Positions 1 to 8,214 of a stretch of DNA of 56,926 bases are shown piece by piece. Numbering within the stretch: the first letter of the stretch is position 1; each line of letters opens with the position of its first letter. The notes below the pieces were generated by a model that saw only the letters and a list, made by a program, of their open reading frames with translations, searched no databases and had not been told where the DNA came from. This stretch comes from JAKPUX01 sp964436305 (GTDB taxonomy: Bacteria; Zhuqueibacterota; Zhuqueibacteria; Residuimicrobiales; Residuimicrobiaceae), in the NCBI GenBank assembly GCA_964436305.1, contig CAYTCI010000018.1:1-56926 (forward strand). The letters run 5' to 3'. Made by a program: the position numbers and the translations under genes.

Positions 1-656
1 ATGCCGAACCCGGCGCCCGCCGCCATCACCGCCTGCCAGACCTTCACCGCCGCTTCATTGGGCATCATCAGCTCGTAGCCCAGTTCGCCGGTATAGCCGG
101 TTCGCGAGATCATCATCGGGACGCCGGCGGCCTCCGCCTCATCGAGCCAATAGTACTCGAGGGCGCCGAGGTCGAGGGCGGTCAGTTGCTGCAGGATCTT
201 TTGCGCCATCGGCCCCTGCAGGGCAAGCAGGGAGAGGGCCTCGCTCTCGTTGGTCAGGGTCACGCCCTCGATCAGATGGCGGTTGGCCCAGGCCCAGTCC
301 TTCTCCAGATTGGCGGCGTTGACGACCATCAGGTAATGATCCGGGAAGCGGTAGATCAGCAGATCATCGACGATGCCGCCGTCCTCGTAGCACATGGCCG
401 AATACTGCACCTGGTGCACCGCCAGCTTGCTGACATCGTTGATGGTGATCTTTTGCAGAAAGGCCTCGGCCGCCGGGCCGCGTACGATGAACTCGCCCAT
501 GTGGGAGACGTCGAAGAGGCCGGCGGTCGCGCGGACACGGCGGTGCTCTTCGATGATGCCGCGATACTGGATCGGCATAAAATAGCCGGCGAATTCGACC
601 AGCTTGCCGCCGGCCGCAACATGGAGGTCATATAATGCGGTTTTTTTGGGTTCCAA
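1..656 (-). CDS. gcvT: Aminomethyltransferase (glycine cleavage T protein), 3' part missing
   Basis: This is the T protein of the glycine cleavage system. It transfers the methylene group from the aminomethyl-lipoyl arm of H protein to tetrahydrofolate and releases ammonia. About 218 residues are visible and the rest lies beyond the window edge. The reading frame contains family hallmarks in order: FAGYFMPIQY, LFDVSHMGEF, the GGIVDDLLIYR segment, and SRTGYTGELGYE. I chose a TTG start at 654-656 because a GGGAGG ribosome site (661-666) sits four bases upstream and the peptide then begins LEPKKTALYDLH, as expected for GcvT; the first ATG in that area is out of frame. It lies downstream of rseP but is separated by 293 bp with its own candidate promoter. 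A lipoyl-attachment enzyme is encoded about 2.5 kb upstream, which fits the lipoylated H protein partner. Confidence 0.93.
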   Translation of the reverse strand, partial: MEPKKTALYDLHVAAGGKLVEFAGYFMPIQYRGIIEEHRRVRATAGLFDVSHMGEFIVRGPAAEAFLQKITINDVSKLAVHQVQYSAMCYEDGGIVDDLLIYRFPDHYLMVVNAANLEKDWAWANRHLIEGVTLTNESEALSLLALQGPMAQKILQQLTALDLGALEYYWLDEAEAAGVPMMISRTGYTGELGYELMMPNEAAVKVWQAVMAAGAGFG

Positions 657-714
657 AGCGCCTCCCGCTGAAAAAAAGGATTCTGGTGGGCAAAAAATCA
701 TCTTTCAATCTGAA

Positions 715-742
715 AATTAACATTTATTTGGGAGAGTTGCAA
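715..742 (-). promoter_or_regulatory. Candidate sigma-70-type promoter for gcvT
   Basis: On the minus strand TTGCAA (737-742) and TTAATT (715-720) are separated by 16 bases in an AT-rich stretch, about 60 bp before the TTG start of gcvT. The -35 element lies inside one copy of the local direct repeat. This is a consensus match only. Confidence 0.4.
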
Positions 743-883
743 GAAGTATTTGCCCGGCGGGGCGGCGCGAGAGTTGGGGTCAGCGCGAGAGGCGGCGGGA
801 GAGTTGCAAGAAGTATTTGGCCGGCGGAGCGGCACGAGAGTTGGGGGCGGCGCGAGAGTTGGGGTCGGCACCAGAGTTGGGGG
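733..883. repeat. Degenerate direct repeats in the rseP-gcvT gap
   Basis: Two units of about 47 bp start near 733 and 800. Each carries GAGTTGCAAGAAGTATTTG followed by a GC-rich block and GAGAGTTGGGG. Two shorter GAGAGTTGGGG-type units follow (about 855-865 and 872-883). The spacing of about 67 bp is not regular over more than two copies, there are no cas genes nearby, and the tract codes for nothing convincing. Confidence 0.7.
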
Positions 884-912
884 CGGAGCGGAAGTCTGGC
901 GGGGGCGGAGAA

Positions 913-942
913 GCCGGCTCCTGCCTGCAGGCAGGAGCCGGC
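913..942 (-). terminator. Perfect 30-nt palindrome just downstream of rseP
   Basis: The two 15-nt arms, GCCGGCTCCTGCCTG and its exact complement, meet without a loop, eight bases after the rseP stop codon. It is placed like a transcription terminator or an mRNA 3'-end stabiliser. No U-tract follows on the minus strand, so a Rho-independent role is uncertain; a REP-like element is an alternative. Confidence 0.45.
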
Positions 943-949
943 CACACGA

Positions 950-2017
950 TCAGAAGATATTCGAGAAATCGTTAAAGATGACAAAGAGCATCAGCGCCAG
1001 CAAGAGCGCCATGCCGACCTGCTGAACAACCAGCCGCACCCGCGTCGAGATCGGCTTGCGGATCACGCCCTCGATCGCCAGCAGCAGCAGGTGACCGCCA
1101 TCCAGCCCCGGGATGGGAAAGAGATTGATGATCCCGAGGTTGAGACTGAGCAGGGCCATGAACATCACCAGGCTGCCAAAGCCGGCCTTGGCGGTCTCGC
1201 CGGTCATCTGCGCGATCCGCACCGGGCCCGCCAACCCCTCCTTGACGGAAACATCCCCCGAAAAGAGCATGCCGAACGAACGGAACATCATCCGCGTCAG
1301 GTTCCAGGTCGACTCCCAGCCCAGACCGATCCCGCGGAAGAGCCCGGGACGGACGTTGATCGTTTTGGCATCGATCCCGACCAGGCCGTAACCGAGCATC
1401 TTGTCGAGTTTGGGGGTGATCTGCGCCGACATCGGCGCCCCGTTGCGCTCCCACTCAACCGTGATCGCCTTGCCGGGCGCATTATGGATGATCTTGATCA
1501 GATCGTCCCAGGAGGTGATCGGGGTCTGGTCGATGCGGAGGATCTTGTCGCCCGGCTGGATCCCGGCCGCCTGCGCGGGCATGTTCTCCATCACCCGGCC
1601 GACGACGGGGCCGACCGGCTGCGGCACGCCGGTAATGAAGACGCTGACCGTAAAGACCGCGATGGTGAAGAGCACGTTGAAAGCGGAACCGGCAAAGAGC
1701 ACGATCGCCCGGATCCAGAGGGGCTTGGACATGAACTCCCAGGGCTCCCCTTTCACCCCGCCGGCATCCATGGTCTCGTCGATCATCCCGGACATTTTGA
1801 CATAGCCGCCGAGCGGCAGCGCCGAGACGCAATAGTCGGTCTCGCCGATCTGCTTGCCGAAAAGCCGCGGCGGAAATCCGATCGAGAAACGCTCAACCCG
1901 GATCCCCGAGGCTTTGGCGGTGAGAAAATGGCCAAGCTCATGGACGAGAATCAGGATGCCCAGCACCACGATGAAGGGTATCAGATAGGTTGTCATAAGA
2001 CTCATGATTAACAGCAT
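950..2017 (-). CDS. rseP: RseP/site-2 zinc metalloprotease
   Basis: This is an intramembrane zinc protease of the M50 family, which cuts membrane-bound anti-sigma factors or leftover signal peptides in the inner membrane. With the chosen start the protein has 355 residues. The zinc site HELGH is at 26-30 in the first membrane helix, a GSAFNVL element lies near 110, one PDZ domain covers about 134-201, and the third zinc ligand is the Asp of LDGG at 305-308. E. coli RseP has two PDZ domains and about 450 residues, so this is the single-PDZ form. The start at 2015-2017 has GGGAG five bases upstream; a start four codons earlier lacks a ribosome site. It closes the bamA-lpx-dxr operon, as in many diderms. 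An ECF sigma/anti-sigma pair lies at the far end of the window but nothing here links it to RseP. Confidence 0.95.
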   Translation of the reverse strand: MLLIMSLMTTYLIPFIVVLGILILVHELGHFLTAKASGIRVERFSIGFPPRLFGKQIGETDYCVSALPLGGYVKMSGMIDETMDAGGVKGEPWEFMSKPLWIRAIVLFAGSAFNVLFTIAVFTVSVFITGVPQPVGPVVGRVMENMPAQAAGIQPGDKILRIDQTPITSWDDLIKIIHNAPGKAITVEWERNGAPMSAQITPKLDKMLGYGLVGIDAKTINVRPGLFRGIGLGWESTWNLTRMMFRSFGMLFSGDVSVKEGLAGPVRIAQMTGETAKAGFGSLVMFMALLSLNLGIINLFPIPGLDGGHLLLLAIEGVIRKPISTRVRLVVQQVGMALLLALMLFVIFNDFSNIF

Positions 2018-2075
2018 AGTTACTCCCATTATTCAGGTGTGCCATGATCCTGCACCCACAGGGAACCGATGCAGG

Positions 2076-3233
2076 TTACCGGCCGGCGCGCTCGGCGACA
2101 AAAGCCCGCGCCCAGCGGTCGGCCTCGAGCAGTCCGGCGGCATCCGGGCTGCTTTGCAGGCTGTGCGCCTGCAGGGCGGCGTCGATCAGCCGGGTGATGT
2201 CGAGATAACCGATCCGGTTGTCGAGAAAGAGATAGACCGCCGCCTCATTGGCGGCATTGAGGACGGCCGGGGCGGTACCGCCGGCGGTCAGGGCGCCGCG
2301 CGCCAGGGCGAGAGCCGGGAAGCGGGACTCGTCGGGCCGGGCGAAGGTGAGCGACGCCATGTCGTAAAAATCAAGACGCGGAAAGGCCGAATCCAGACGC
2401 TCCGGCCAGCTCATCGCCAGCTGGATCGGCATGCGCATGTCCGGGACACCCAGCTGTGCCTTGACCGATCCATCGTGAAAAGCCACCAGCGAATGAACGA
2501 TCGACTGCGGGTGAATGACCACGCGGATCCGCTCGACCGGCACGCCGAAGAGCCAGCGGGCCTCGATGATCTCCAGCCCCTTGTTCATCATCGTCGCCGA
2601 ATCGATGGTGATCTTGCGGCCCATGGTCCAGTTGGGGTGCTTCAGGGCCTGCTCGACGGTGATCGCCGCCATCTCGTCGGCCGGCCAGGTGCGAAAGGGC
2701 CCGCCCGATCCGGTGAGGAGCAGTTCCTCAACCGTCTGCGGCTCCTCGCCCATCAGGCACTGAAAGATGGCGCTGTGCTCGCTGTCGATGGGCAGGATGG
2801 TCGCGCCGTGGGCGGCCGCCGCGGCGGTCACCAGGGCGCCGCCGATGACCAGCGCCTCCTTGTTGGCGAGGGCCACCGTGTGTCCGAGCTCGACCGCCGC
2901 CAGGGTCGGGACAAACCCGACCGCTCCGACGACGGCATTGACCAGCAGATCGTACTCCACCTCCGTGCACAAGCGGCGCAGTGCGTCGGGGCCTGTCCAG
3001 ATCTCGACACCGAGAGCCCGAAACGCGGCGCGCTGATCGTCATCCGGTTCGGCGCCGGTGATGGCCGCAACCGCTGGGTGGTGCTGCGCGGCCAGCCGCA
3101 GCAAATGGTCGACCTGCTGATGTGTCGAGAGCGCCACCACGTGAAAGCGCTCCGGCTTTTGCTCGACGACATGCAGCGCATTCAGGCCGATCGAGCCGGT
3201 GCTGCCGAGCAGGACGAGCCGTTTTTCACTCAT
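2076..3233 (-). CDS. dxr: 1-deoxy-D-xylulose 5-phosphate reductoisomerase
   Basis: This enzyme converts DXP to 2-C-methyl-D-erythritol 4-phosphate with NADPH, the committed step of the MEP isoprenoid pathway in the cytoplasm. The 385-residue product has the NADPH loop GSTGSIG at 10-16, the conserved ANKEALV at 123-129 and the metal/substrate motif PIDSEH at 148-153, all expected of DXR. The reading frame is open further upstream, but the ATG giving MSEKRLVLLG is preferred because DXR proteins begin right at the Rossmann strand. That start overlaps the stop of the octanoyltransferase gene by eight bases (ATGAGTGA), so translation is probably coupled. Together with uppS in the same cluster it supplies undecaprenyl carrier precursors. 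cdsA, often found between uppS and dxr, is absent here. Confidence 0.97.
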   Translation of the reverse strand: MSEKRLVLLGSTGSIGLNALHVVEQKPERFHVVALSTHQQVDHLLRLAAQHHPAVAAITGAEPDDDQRAAFRALGVEIWTGPDALRRLCTEVEYDLLVNAVVGAVGFVPTLAAVELGHTVALANKEALVIGGALVTAAAAAHGATILPIDSEHSAIFQCLMGEEPQTVEELLLTGSGGPFRTWPADEMAAITVEQALKHPNWTMGRKITIDSATMMNKGLEIIEARWLFGVPVERIRVVIHPQSIVHSLVAFHDGSVKAQLGVPDMRMPIQLAMSWPERLDSAFPRLDFYDMASLTFARPDESRFPALALARGALTAGGTAPAVLNAANEAAVYLFLDNRIGYLDITRLIDAALQAHSLQSSPDAAGLLEADRWARAFVAERAGR

Positions 3234-4065
3234 GGTGTGGATCCATTCCGGTTTGATCGCAGTAGAGCCGGCGCAAGCGCAGCGCCTCCGCGGCCTCTTC
3301 GCGGCTGAGCTCCGAATCGGCCAGCGCAATCCCCCAGCAGTCGGCGAAACCCTGGCGCAGGGCTGTCGCGACCTGGCGGTAGTCGAGCGGCCGGGGGGCG
3401 ATCTCGTTAAGAGACAGGGTCTTTTCCTGCATGAAGCGCCGCGCCCGCTGCTGCCAGGCCTCCTCCCTCCTGCTCAGGTAATCGACCAGCTGCAGATGGG
3501 CTTCGCCGAGCAGGATCGAACCGTGCTGCAAGGCGACCGGCCCGAAGCGGCGCTGGGCGCTGCCCACCGCTTTTTTGCCCGCCTGCCCCAGTTCATAGCG
3601 GATCGAGGAGGCGAAGCAGAGGCGGTCGAGTCCGCCCTTCTCCTGTGGCGGCAGGGCACGGGCGCCGCGCTCGAACTCGAGTTCCACGCCCAGCCGCATC
3701 AGCGCTGCGGTCAGGCCGGCGCTGATGCGCTCATAGAGCGGCAGGATGCGGGGATCGTAGAGCCGGCTGCCGGGGCCGAGCACGACCGCATAGGTGACCT
3801 CATCGGCATGGAGAACCGCGCGGCCGCCGGTGGGGCGATAGACGACATTGACGCCATCGCGGCGGCATTTTTCCAGATCGAGGTCACTCAGATGCTGATG
3901 GTGTCCGAGCGAGATGGCAGGGGGATGCCAGCCATAGACGCGGAGAACGGGCACTCCGTCGTGGCAGCGAGCCAGGGCTTCGTCGACAGCCATGTTGCTA
4001 TAGCCATCGGCGAAGCCGCTGTCAATGAAGCGCCACTGTTCCACCCCAACCCCATTTCCGTTCAA
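3226..4065 (-). CDS. lipM: Octanoyltransferase of the LipM/LplA superfamily
   Basis: A 279-residue member of the BPL/LplA/LipB fold, which moves octanoyl or lipoyl groups onto the lipoyl domain lysine of 2-oxoacid dehydrogenases and GcvH. The conserved RPTGGRAVLH is at 77-86. A Cys at 150 (LCFASSIRYEL) followed by KKAVGSAQ (164-171) matches the acyl-thioester Cys of B. subtilis LipM at the same number, and the invariant Lys. No C-terminal LplA accessory domain is present, which also favours an octanoyltransferase over an ATP-dependent ligase. It overlaps lpxA by four bases and dxr by eight, so it is embedded in the lipid A/isoprenoid operon. gcvT, whose complex depends on lipoate, lies farther downstream. 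LipL-like amidotransferase activity cannot be excluded from sequence alone. Confidence 0.85.
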   Translation of the reverse strand: MNGNGVGVEQWRFIDSGFADGYSNMAVDEALARCHDGVPVLRVYGWHPPAISLGHHQHLSDLDLEKCRRDGVNVVYRPTGGRAVLHADEVTYAVVLGPGSRLYDPRILPLYERISAGLTAALMRLGVELEFERGARALPPQEKGGLDRLCFASSIRYELGQAGKKAVGSAQRRFGPVALQHGSILLGEAHLQLVDYLSRREEAWQQRARRFMQEKTLSLNEIAPRPLDYRQVATALRQGFADCWGIALADSELSREEAAEALRLRRLYCDQTGMDPHHE

Positions 4066-4835
4066 TGGAGAATGCCGCGGTCCGCCGATTCGATGAAGCG
4101 GAGGATGTTGGCAATCTCCGGCGTCAATTCAAATTCCGCCTTGATGCGTTCCACGGCCTGGCTGACGTTGAGGTCCGAGCGATAGAGGAGACGATAGGCC
4201 CGTTTCAGCTGCAGCAGGGTCTCGCTGCTGAAGCCGCGGCGGCGCAGGCCGATGGAATTGAGGCCGCAGAAGCGCAGCGGCTCTTCGGAAGCCAGGATGT
4301 AGGGCGGCACGTCCTGAATGACGCGAAAGCCGCCGCCGATCATGCAGTGCTGGCCGACATGGCAGAACTGGTGGACGGGGGTCATGCCGCCGATGATGGC
4401 CCAGTCCTCGATGGTGACATGGCCGCCGAGCTGCACCCCGTTGGACATAATGACGTTGTCGCCAACGGTGCAATCATGGGCGACATGGGTATAGGCCATC
4501 AGCAGGCAGTTCTTGCCGATCGAGCTCTTGCCGTGGGCGGCGGTGCCGCGGTTGAGGGTGGCGAATTCGCGGATGGTGGTGTTATCGCCGATCTCGAAGA
4601 GAGTCGCCTCGCCGCCGAACTTGAGGTCCTGCGGCAGGGTGGCGACAACGGCGCCGTTATGGATGCGGCAGTTCTTGCCGATGCGCGCGCCGTTGGCGAT
4701 CAGGGTGTGCGGTCCGATGGTCGTCCCCTCGCTGATCGCCACATCGCCTTCGACGATGGCGAAGGCGCCGATCTGGACATTGTCGCCGATCCGGGCTTGC
4801 GGGTCGACCAGGGCAGTAGGATGGATATCAGTCAC
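4062..4835 (-). CDS. lpxA: UDP-N-acetylglucosamine acyltransferase
   Basis: LpxA performs the first step of lipid A synthesis: it adds a 3-hydroxyacyl chain from ACP to UDP-GlcNAc in the cytoplasm. The 257-residue product shows the left-handed beta-helix hexapeptide repeats over roughly residues 1-185 and the LpxA C-terminal helical domain. The catalytic His aligns with His120 in the THVAHDC motif (His125 in E. coli), and GGGFRVIQDVPPY follows. Its stop overlaps the next gene by four bases (ATGA), indicating coupling with the octanoyltransferase. Upstream, 42 bp separate it from lpxC-fabZ. Confidence 0.97.
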   Translation of the reverse strand: MTDIHPTALVDPQARIGDNVQIGAFAIVEGDVAISEGTTIGPHTLIANGARIGKNCRIHNGAVVATLPQDLKFGGEATLFEIGDNTTIREFATLNRGTAAHGKSSIGKNCLLMAYTHVAHDCTVGDNVIMSNGVQLGGHVTIEDWAIIGGMTPVHQFCHVGQHCMIGGGFRVIQDVPPYILASEEPLRFCGLNSIGLRRRGFSSETLLQLKRAYRLLYRSDLNVSQAVERIKAEFELTPEIANILRFIESADRGILH

Positions 4836-4877
4836 AGGCTGGGTCCTTTTCGGGCTGGATAGGGTTTGCTCGGCCGG

Positions 4878-6293
4878 TCATTCCGTCGCCGAGGTCGTGG
4901 TGTTGCGGTCGACGATCGCCGCCATCAGCTCGGCCTCGCAGACCAGTTCGTCATCGACGAAGGCGCGTCCCGCCATCTTGCACATCGAGCGTCGGCTGGC
5001 CGTCAGCTCGACCTCGAAGCGGATGGTGTCACCCGGGGTGACGGTCTTGCGGAACCGGACATTATCGATGCCGGTGAAATAGACCAGTTTGGTATTGGGA
5101 TCGGTCTCGGTATTGAGCAGGAGGATGCCGCCCACCTGGGCCATCGCCTCGACCACCAGAACGCCCGGCATGATCGGCTTGCCGGGAAAATGGCCCTGGA
5201 AGAAGGGCTCATTGATGCTGACGTTCTTGATGCCGACGACGTGCTCCTCCGGGACCAGATCGATGATGCGGTCGACCAGGAGGAAGGGGTAGCGGTGGGG
5301 CAGGATCTTGAGGATGGCCTCCTGATCGAGAAAGACCCCCTTGTTGTCGCTCTTGAATTTGGAGCGGATCAGTTTCTTCTTGAACTCCTTGCGGATCAAT
5401 TTGACCAGCTCGGCGTTGGCCGCGTGGCCCGAGCGGGCGGCCATGACGTGGGCCTTGAGCGGCATGCCCAGCAGGGCGAGGTCGCCGATGAGGTCGAGCG
5501 CCTTGTGGCGGACGGGCTCGTTGGGGTAACGCAGGGTCTTGCCATTGAGGATGCCGTTGGTCGAGAGGGTGACCTTTTCGTCGATCTCGAAGAGTTCGCG
5601 CAAACCGCCCAGCTCGTCCTCGCTCATATCGCGGTCGATGATGACAACGGCGTTGTCGAGGGCGCCGCCGCGGATGAGATTGGCCTTGCGCAGCTGTTCG
5701 ACCTCGCTGAGGAAGCAAAAAGTGCGGGCGGCTGCGAATTCGGTGGCGAACTCTTCATAGAGGGAGTACATCGCGGTGTACTGCGTGCCCAGGGCCGGGT
5801 TCTTGTAATCGACCATGAAGGTGATGCGGAACTCGTCGGAGGGAAAGACGACGATATCAATGCCGCGTTCGGCGTCGCGATAGGCGATGGTCTTGTCGAT
5901 CACCAGATAGTCGCGCGGCGAGTCCTGTTCGTCGAAACCGGCCTTGAGCAGGATCTCGACGAACGGCAGGGCGCTGCCGTCGCCGACGGGCGGCTCGTTG
6001 CCATCGACCTCGCAGATGAGGTTGTCGATCTCGAGGCCGCTGACGGCGGCGAGGACGTGTTCGACGGTATGGACGCGGGCCTCGCCGATGCCGATGGTGG
6101 TGCCGCGTGAGATGTCGATGACGTGGTCGACATCGGCCGGGATGACCGGGCTGTCGGGCATATCGACACGGCGAAAGAGAATGCCGGTATTGGCCGGGGC
6201 GGGGACAAAGGTGATTTTGGTTTTATTGCCGGTGTGGAGTCCAACACCGGCATAGGAGACCGGGTGTTTAATCGTGCGCTGATTCTTGATCAT
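4878..6293 (-). CDS. lpxC/fabZ: Bifunctional LpxC deacetylase / FabZ dehydratase fusion
   Basis: A 471-residue two-enzyme fusion. Residues 1 to about 305 are LpxC, the zinc deacetylase that commits UDP-3-acyl-GlcNAc to lipid A; the zinc ligands are visible as His79 (TVEH), His263 and Asp267 (RHKALD), with the catalytic His290. Residues about 320-465 are FabZ, the hot-dog-fold 3-hydroxyacyl-ACP dehydratase; PHRYPFLLVDR begins at 332 and the catalytic His368 and Glu382 lie in FQGHFPGKPIMPG and VEAMAQ. Such fusions are known from Bacteroidota and relatives and couple the two users of the hydroxyacyl-ACP pool. It overlaps the end of lpxD by four bases. Both active sites look intact. Confidence 0.97.
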   Translation of the reverse strand: MIKNQRTIKHPVSYAGVGLHTGNKTKITFVPAPANTGILFRRVDMPDSPVIPADVDHVIDISRGTTIGIGEARVHTVEHVLAAVSGLEIDNLICEVDGNEPPVGDGSALPFVEILLKAGFDEQDSPRDYLVIDKTIAYRDAERGIDIVVFPSDEFRITFMVDYKNPALGTQYTAMYSLYEEFATEFAAARTFCFLSEVEQLRKANLIRGGALDNAVVIIDRDMSEDELGGLRELFEIDEKVTLSTNGILNGKTLRYPNEPVRHKALDLIGDLALLGMPLKAHVMAARSGHAANAELVKLIRKEFKKKLIRSKFKSDNKGVFLDQEAILKILPHRYPFLLVDRIIDLVPEEHVVGIKNVSINEPFFQGHFPGKPIMPGVLVVEAMAQVGGILLLNTETDPNTKLVYFTGIDNVRFRKTVTPGDTIRFEVELTASRRSMCKMAGRAFVDDELVCEAELMAAIVDRNTTTSATE

Positions 6294-7375
6294 TCATCCT
6301 CCAGAATTCCACGCCGCGTCTGTTCGCGCGGCTCTTCGCCATGGCTCTCCGCCGGGTGGGACAAGGCGGCCACTGCTTTTTCGAGTTGTTTGACCCGCTT
6401 CAGCAGCTCCGGGAGCCGAACCAACCCGGCCTCTTCGCGCATGGCCTGCATGTGCGGCCGGGCGGGATAGCCGGAATAAAATTGCCCCTCAGGGATATCC
6501 TTGGTGACCCCAGCCTGGCCGCCGAGGACCACGCGGTCGCCGACATGCAGATGGCCGGAGATGCCGACCTGTCCCCCCATGCGAACATAGGCGCCCACTT
6601 TGGAGCTGCCCGAGATCCCCGCCTGCGCGGCGATGGCCGTATGGCTGCCGATCTCGACATTGTGTGCGACCTGGATGAGGTTGTCGAGTTTGACGCCGGC
6701 ATGGATGACGGTCGCCCCAAGGGTAGCACGGTCGATGGTGGTATTGGCGCCGATCTCGACGTCCTCCTCGACGATGACGATCCCGGTCTGCGGGATCTTG
6801 TGATAACGCCCCTCCTTGAAAGCAAAACCAAAGCCATCCGAGCCGATCACCGCACCGCAGTGCACGATGGCGCGGGCGCCGATCCGGCAGCGTTCACGCA
6901 CTGCAACGTTGGCATAGAGCACAGAATCCTCGCCCACCTCGACCCCATCGCCGAGGACCACGCCGGGATGGAGCTGGACCCGGGGGCCGAGGCGGCAGTT
7001 GCGGCCGAGGACGACCAGCGGGCCGATCGCACAGCCGGGGCCGATCTCGCAGCCCTCGCCGAGGACCGCGGAGGGATGGAGGCCGGCGGGCAGTGCCGGC
7101 GGGCCGCCATAGAGGCGCTCGACCACCTGGAGAAAGGCGTAGTAGGGATCCGCGCAGCGCAGCAGGGTCTTTTCACATGCCGGAAAATCGCCGGCGACCA
7201 GCACGGCCGATGCGCCGGTCTCAAGGATATATTTTTCATACCGGGGATTGGCGATGAAAGAGAGCTGGCCGGCGCCGGCCTCCTCGATCTTGGCCAGTCC
7301 GGTTATCTCGAGGGTCTCGTCACCGTCGATGACGGCATCAACCCAGGCTGCAATCTCTGCGAGACGATAGGCCAT
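6290..7375 (-). CDS. lpxD: UDP-3-O-acylglucosamine N-acyltransferase
   Basis: LpxD adds the second hydroxyacyl chain to UDP-3-O-acyl-GlcN, the third step of lipid A synthesis. The 361 residues comprise an N-terminal uridine-binding domain (about 1-100), a long run of left-handed beta-helix hexapeptides, and a C-terminal helix ending in a charged tail. The catalytic His lies in LIQVAHNVEIG. The stop overlaps lpxC-fabZ by four bases. Upstream, 232 bp including a long hairpin separate it from ompH, so expression of the lpx genes may be adjusted separately from bamA-ompH. Confidence 0.96.
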   Translation of the reverse strand: MAYRLAEIAAWVDAVIDGDETLEITGLAKIEEAGAGQLSFIANPRYEKYILETGASAVLVAGDFPACEKTLLRCADPYYAFLQVVERLYGGPPALPAGLHPSAVLGEGCEIGPGCAIGPLVVLGRNCRLGPRVQLHPGVVLGDGVEVGEDSVLYANVAVRERCRIGARAIVHCGAVIGSDGFGFAFKEGRYHKIPQTGIVIVEEDVEIGANTTIDRATLGATVIHAGVKLDNLIQVAHNVEIGSHTAIAAQAGISGSSKVGAYVRMGGQVGISGHLHVGDRVVLGGQAGVTKDIPEGQFYSGYPARPHMQAMREEAGLVRLPELLKRVKQLEKAVAALSHPAESHGEEPREQTRRGILEDE

Positions 7376-7482
7376 TCCATATCCTCAATAGGCTCTTTGC
7401 TGGATGAAACACTGGGGCTGGGCGACAAATTCCGCTGCACCCTCCGGAGGCGATCACGAGCGGCGTCGCTATAAAAACCGAA

Positions 7483-7550
7483 ACACGGAACACCCGGGAG
7501 AGGGGAGCGGTACGGCGGGGCCGTGACTGCTCTCTTCCGGGTGTCCGTGT
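7483..7550. repeat. Long imperfect hairpin between ompH and lpxD
   Basis: Stem segments 7483-7489/7544-7550 (ACACGGA), 7491-7497/7537-7543 (CACCCGG) and 7498-7502/7530-7534 (GAGAG) stack with small bulges. An apical stem 7512-7516/7520-7524 (ACGGC/GCCGT) caps them. In total 24 base pairs can form within 68 nt of the 232-bp gap. There is no T-run after it on either strand, so it resembles a processing, attenuation or REP-type element more than a simple terminator. Confidence 0.65.
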
Positions 7551-7607
7551 CGTATCGGGTCCGTGAAACCGCGGCCGGGATCGGCCGGTGGTGCGGACCG
7601 GGGTATG

Positions 7608-8165
7608 CTACCGGGTCGTTTTGGTGGGTGTCGTCTTGGCCGGCAGCCCCTTCTCCAGCTCGGCGAGAACCTCATCGGTCAGATCGATCTGCTTCGGGCT
7701 GGCGTAGACGATATTGCCGTTAATGCTGTCAAAGACAAAATCGTAGCTCTGTTCGGCCGCGATCTTTTTGATGGCTGCATTGATCTTGTCGAAGATCGGC
7801 TGCATCAGCTCTTCCTGTTTCTTATAGAGCTCGCCACTCTGGCCCCACTTTTCCGACTGGTACTGCTGGATCTTCATGTAGAGGGTTTGCAGCTCCTGCT
7901 GTTTCTCCTGTTTGCGCTCATCGCTGAGGAGCAGGGATTGGGATTCGAGCTGCTCGCCGAGATCCTGGAACTGCTTCTGCATCAGTTTGGCTTCTTCTTC
8001 CCAGCCGGCGCTGATCTTGTTGAGGCGCTCCTGGGCGTCCTGGGCTTCCTTATAGGTTGCGATGATCTTTTGCGAGTTGATGTAGGCCAGTTTCTGTGCC
8101 GAAGCAGCGCCGGCGCACAAGAGAGCGGCGACCGCGGTGAGCAGAACCCATTGCATTTTTTTCAC
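7608..8165 (-). CDS. skp: OmpH/Skp-family periplasmic chaperone
   Basis: The 185-residue product has a Lys-Lys-hydrophobic signal peptide ending near ASA (residue 23) and then a long, charged, coiled-coil region rich in Glu, Gln and Lys, as in Skp/OmpH, which cages unfolded outer-membrane proteins in the periplasm. The GTG start at 8163-8165 is chosen because AGGAGG stands five bases upstream; the reading frame is open further upstream, but using that would destroy the signal peptide. The family match rests on the KLAYINSQKIIATYKEAQDA-type N-terminus, the coiled coil and the position directly after bamA. The C-terminus carries a Thr/Lys-rich tail. Confidence 0.9.
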   Translation of the reverse strand: MKKMQWVLLTAVAALLCAGAASAQKLAYINSQKIIATYKEAQDAQERLNKISAGWEEEAKLMQKQFQDLGEQLESQSLLLSDERKQEKQQELQTLYMKIQQYQSEKWGQSGELYKKQEELMQPIFDKINAAIKKIAAEQSYDFVFDSINGNIVYASPKQIDLTDEVLAELEKGLPAKTTPTKTTR

Positions 8166-8214
8166 GATTACCTCCTGAAGTAGGGCATGTAAGTGGAATA
8201 AAGAATGATTAGCG

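Noticed and set aside
733..883. Possible CRISPR array
   Set aside because: Only two comparable units, irregular spacing, internal sub-repeats, no unique spacers and no cas genes.
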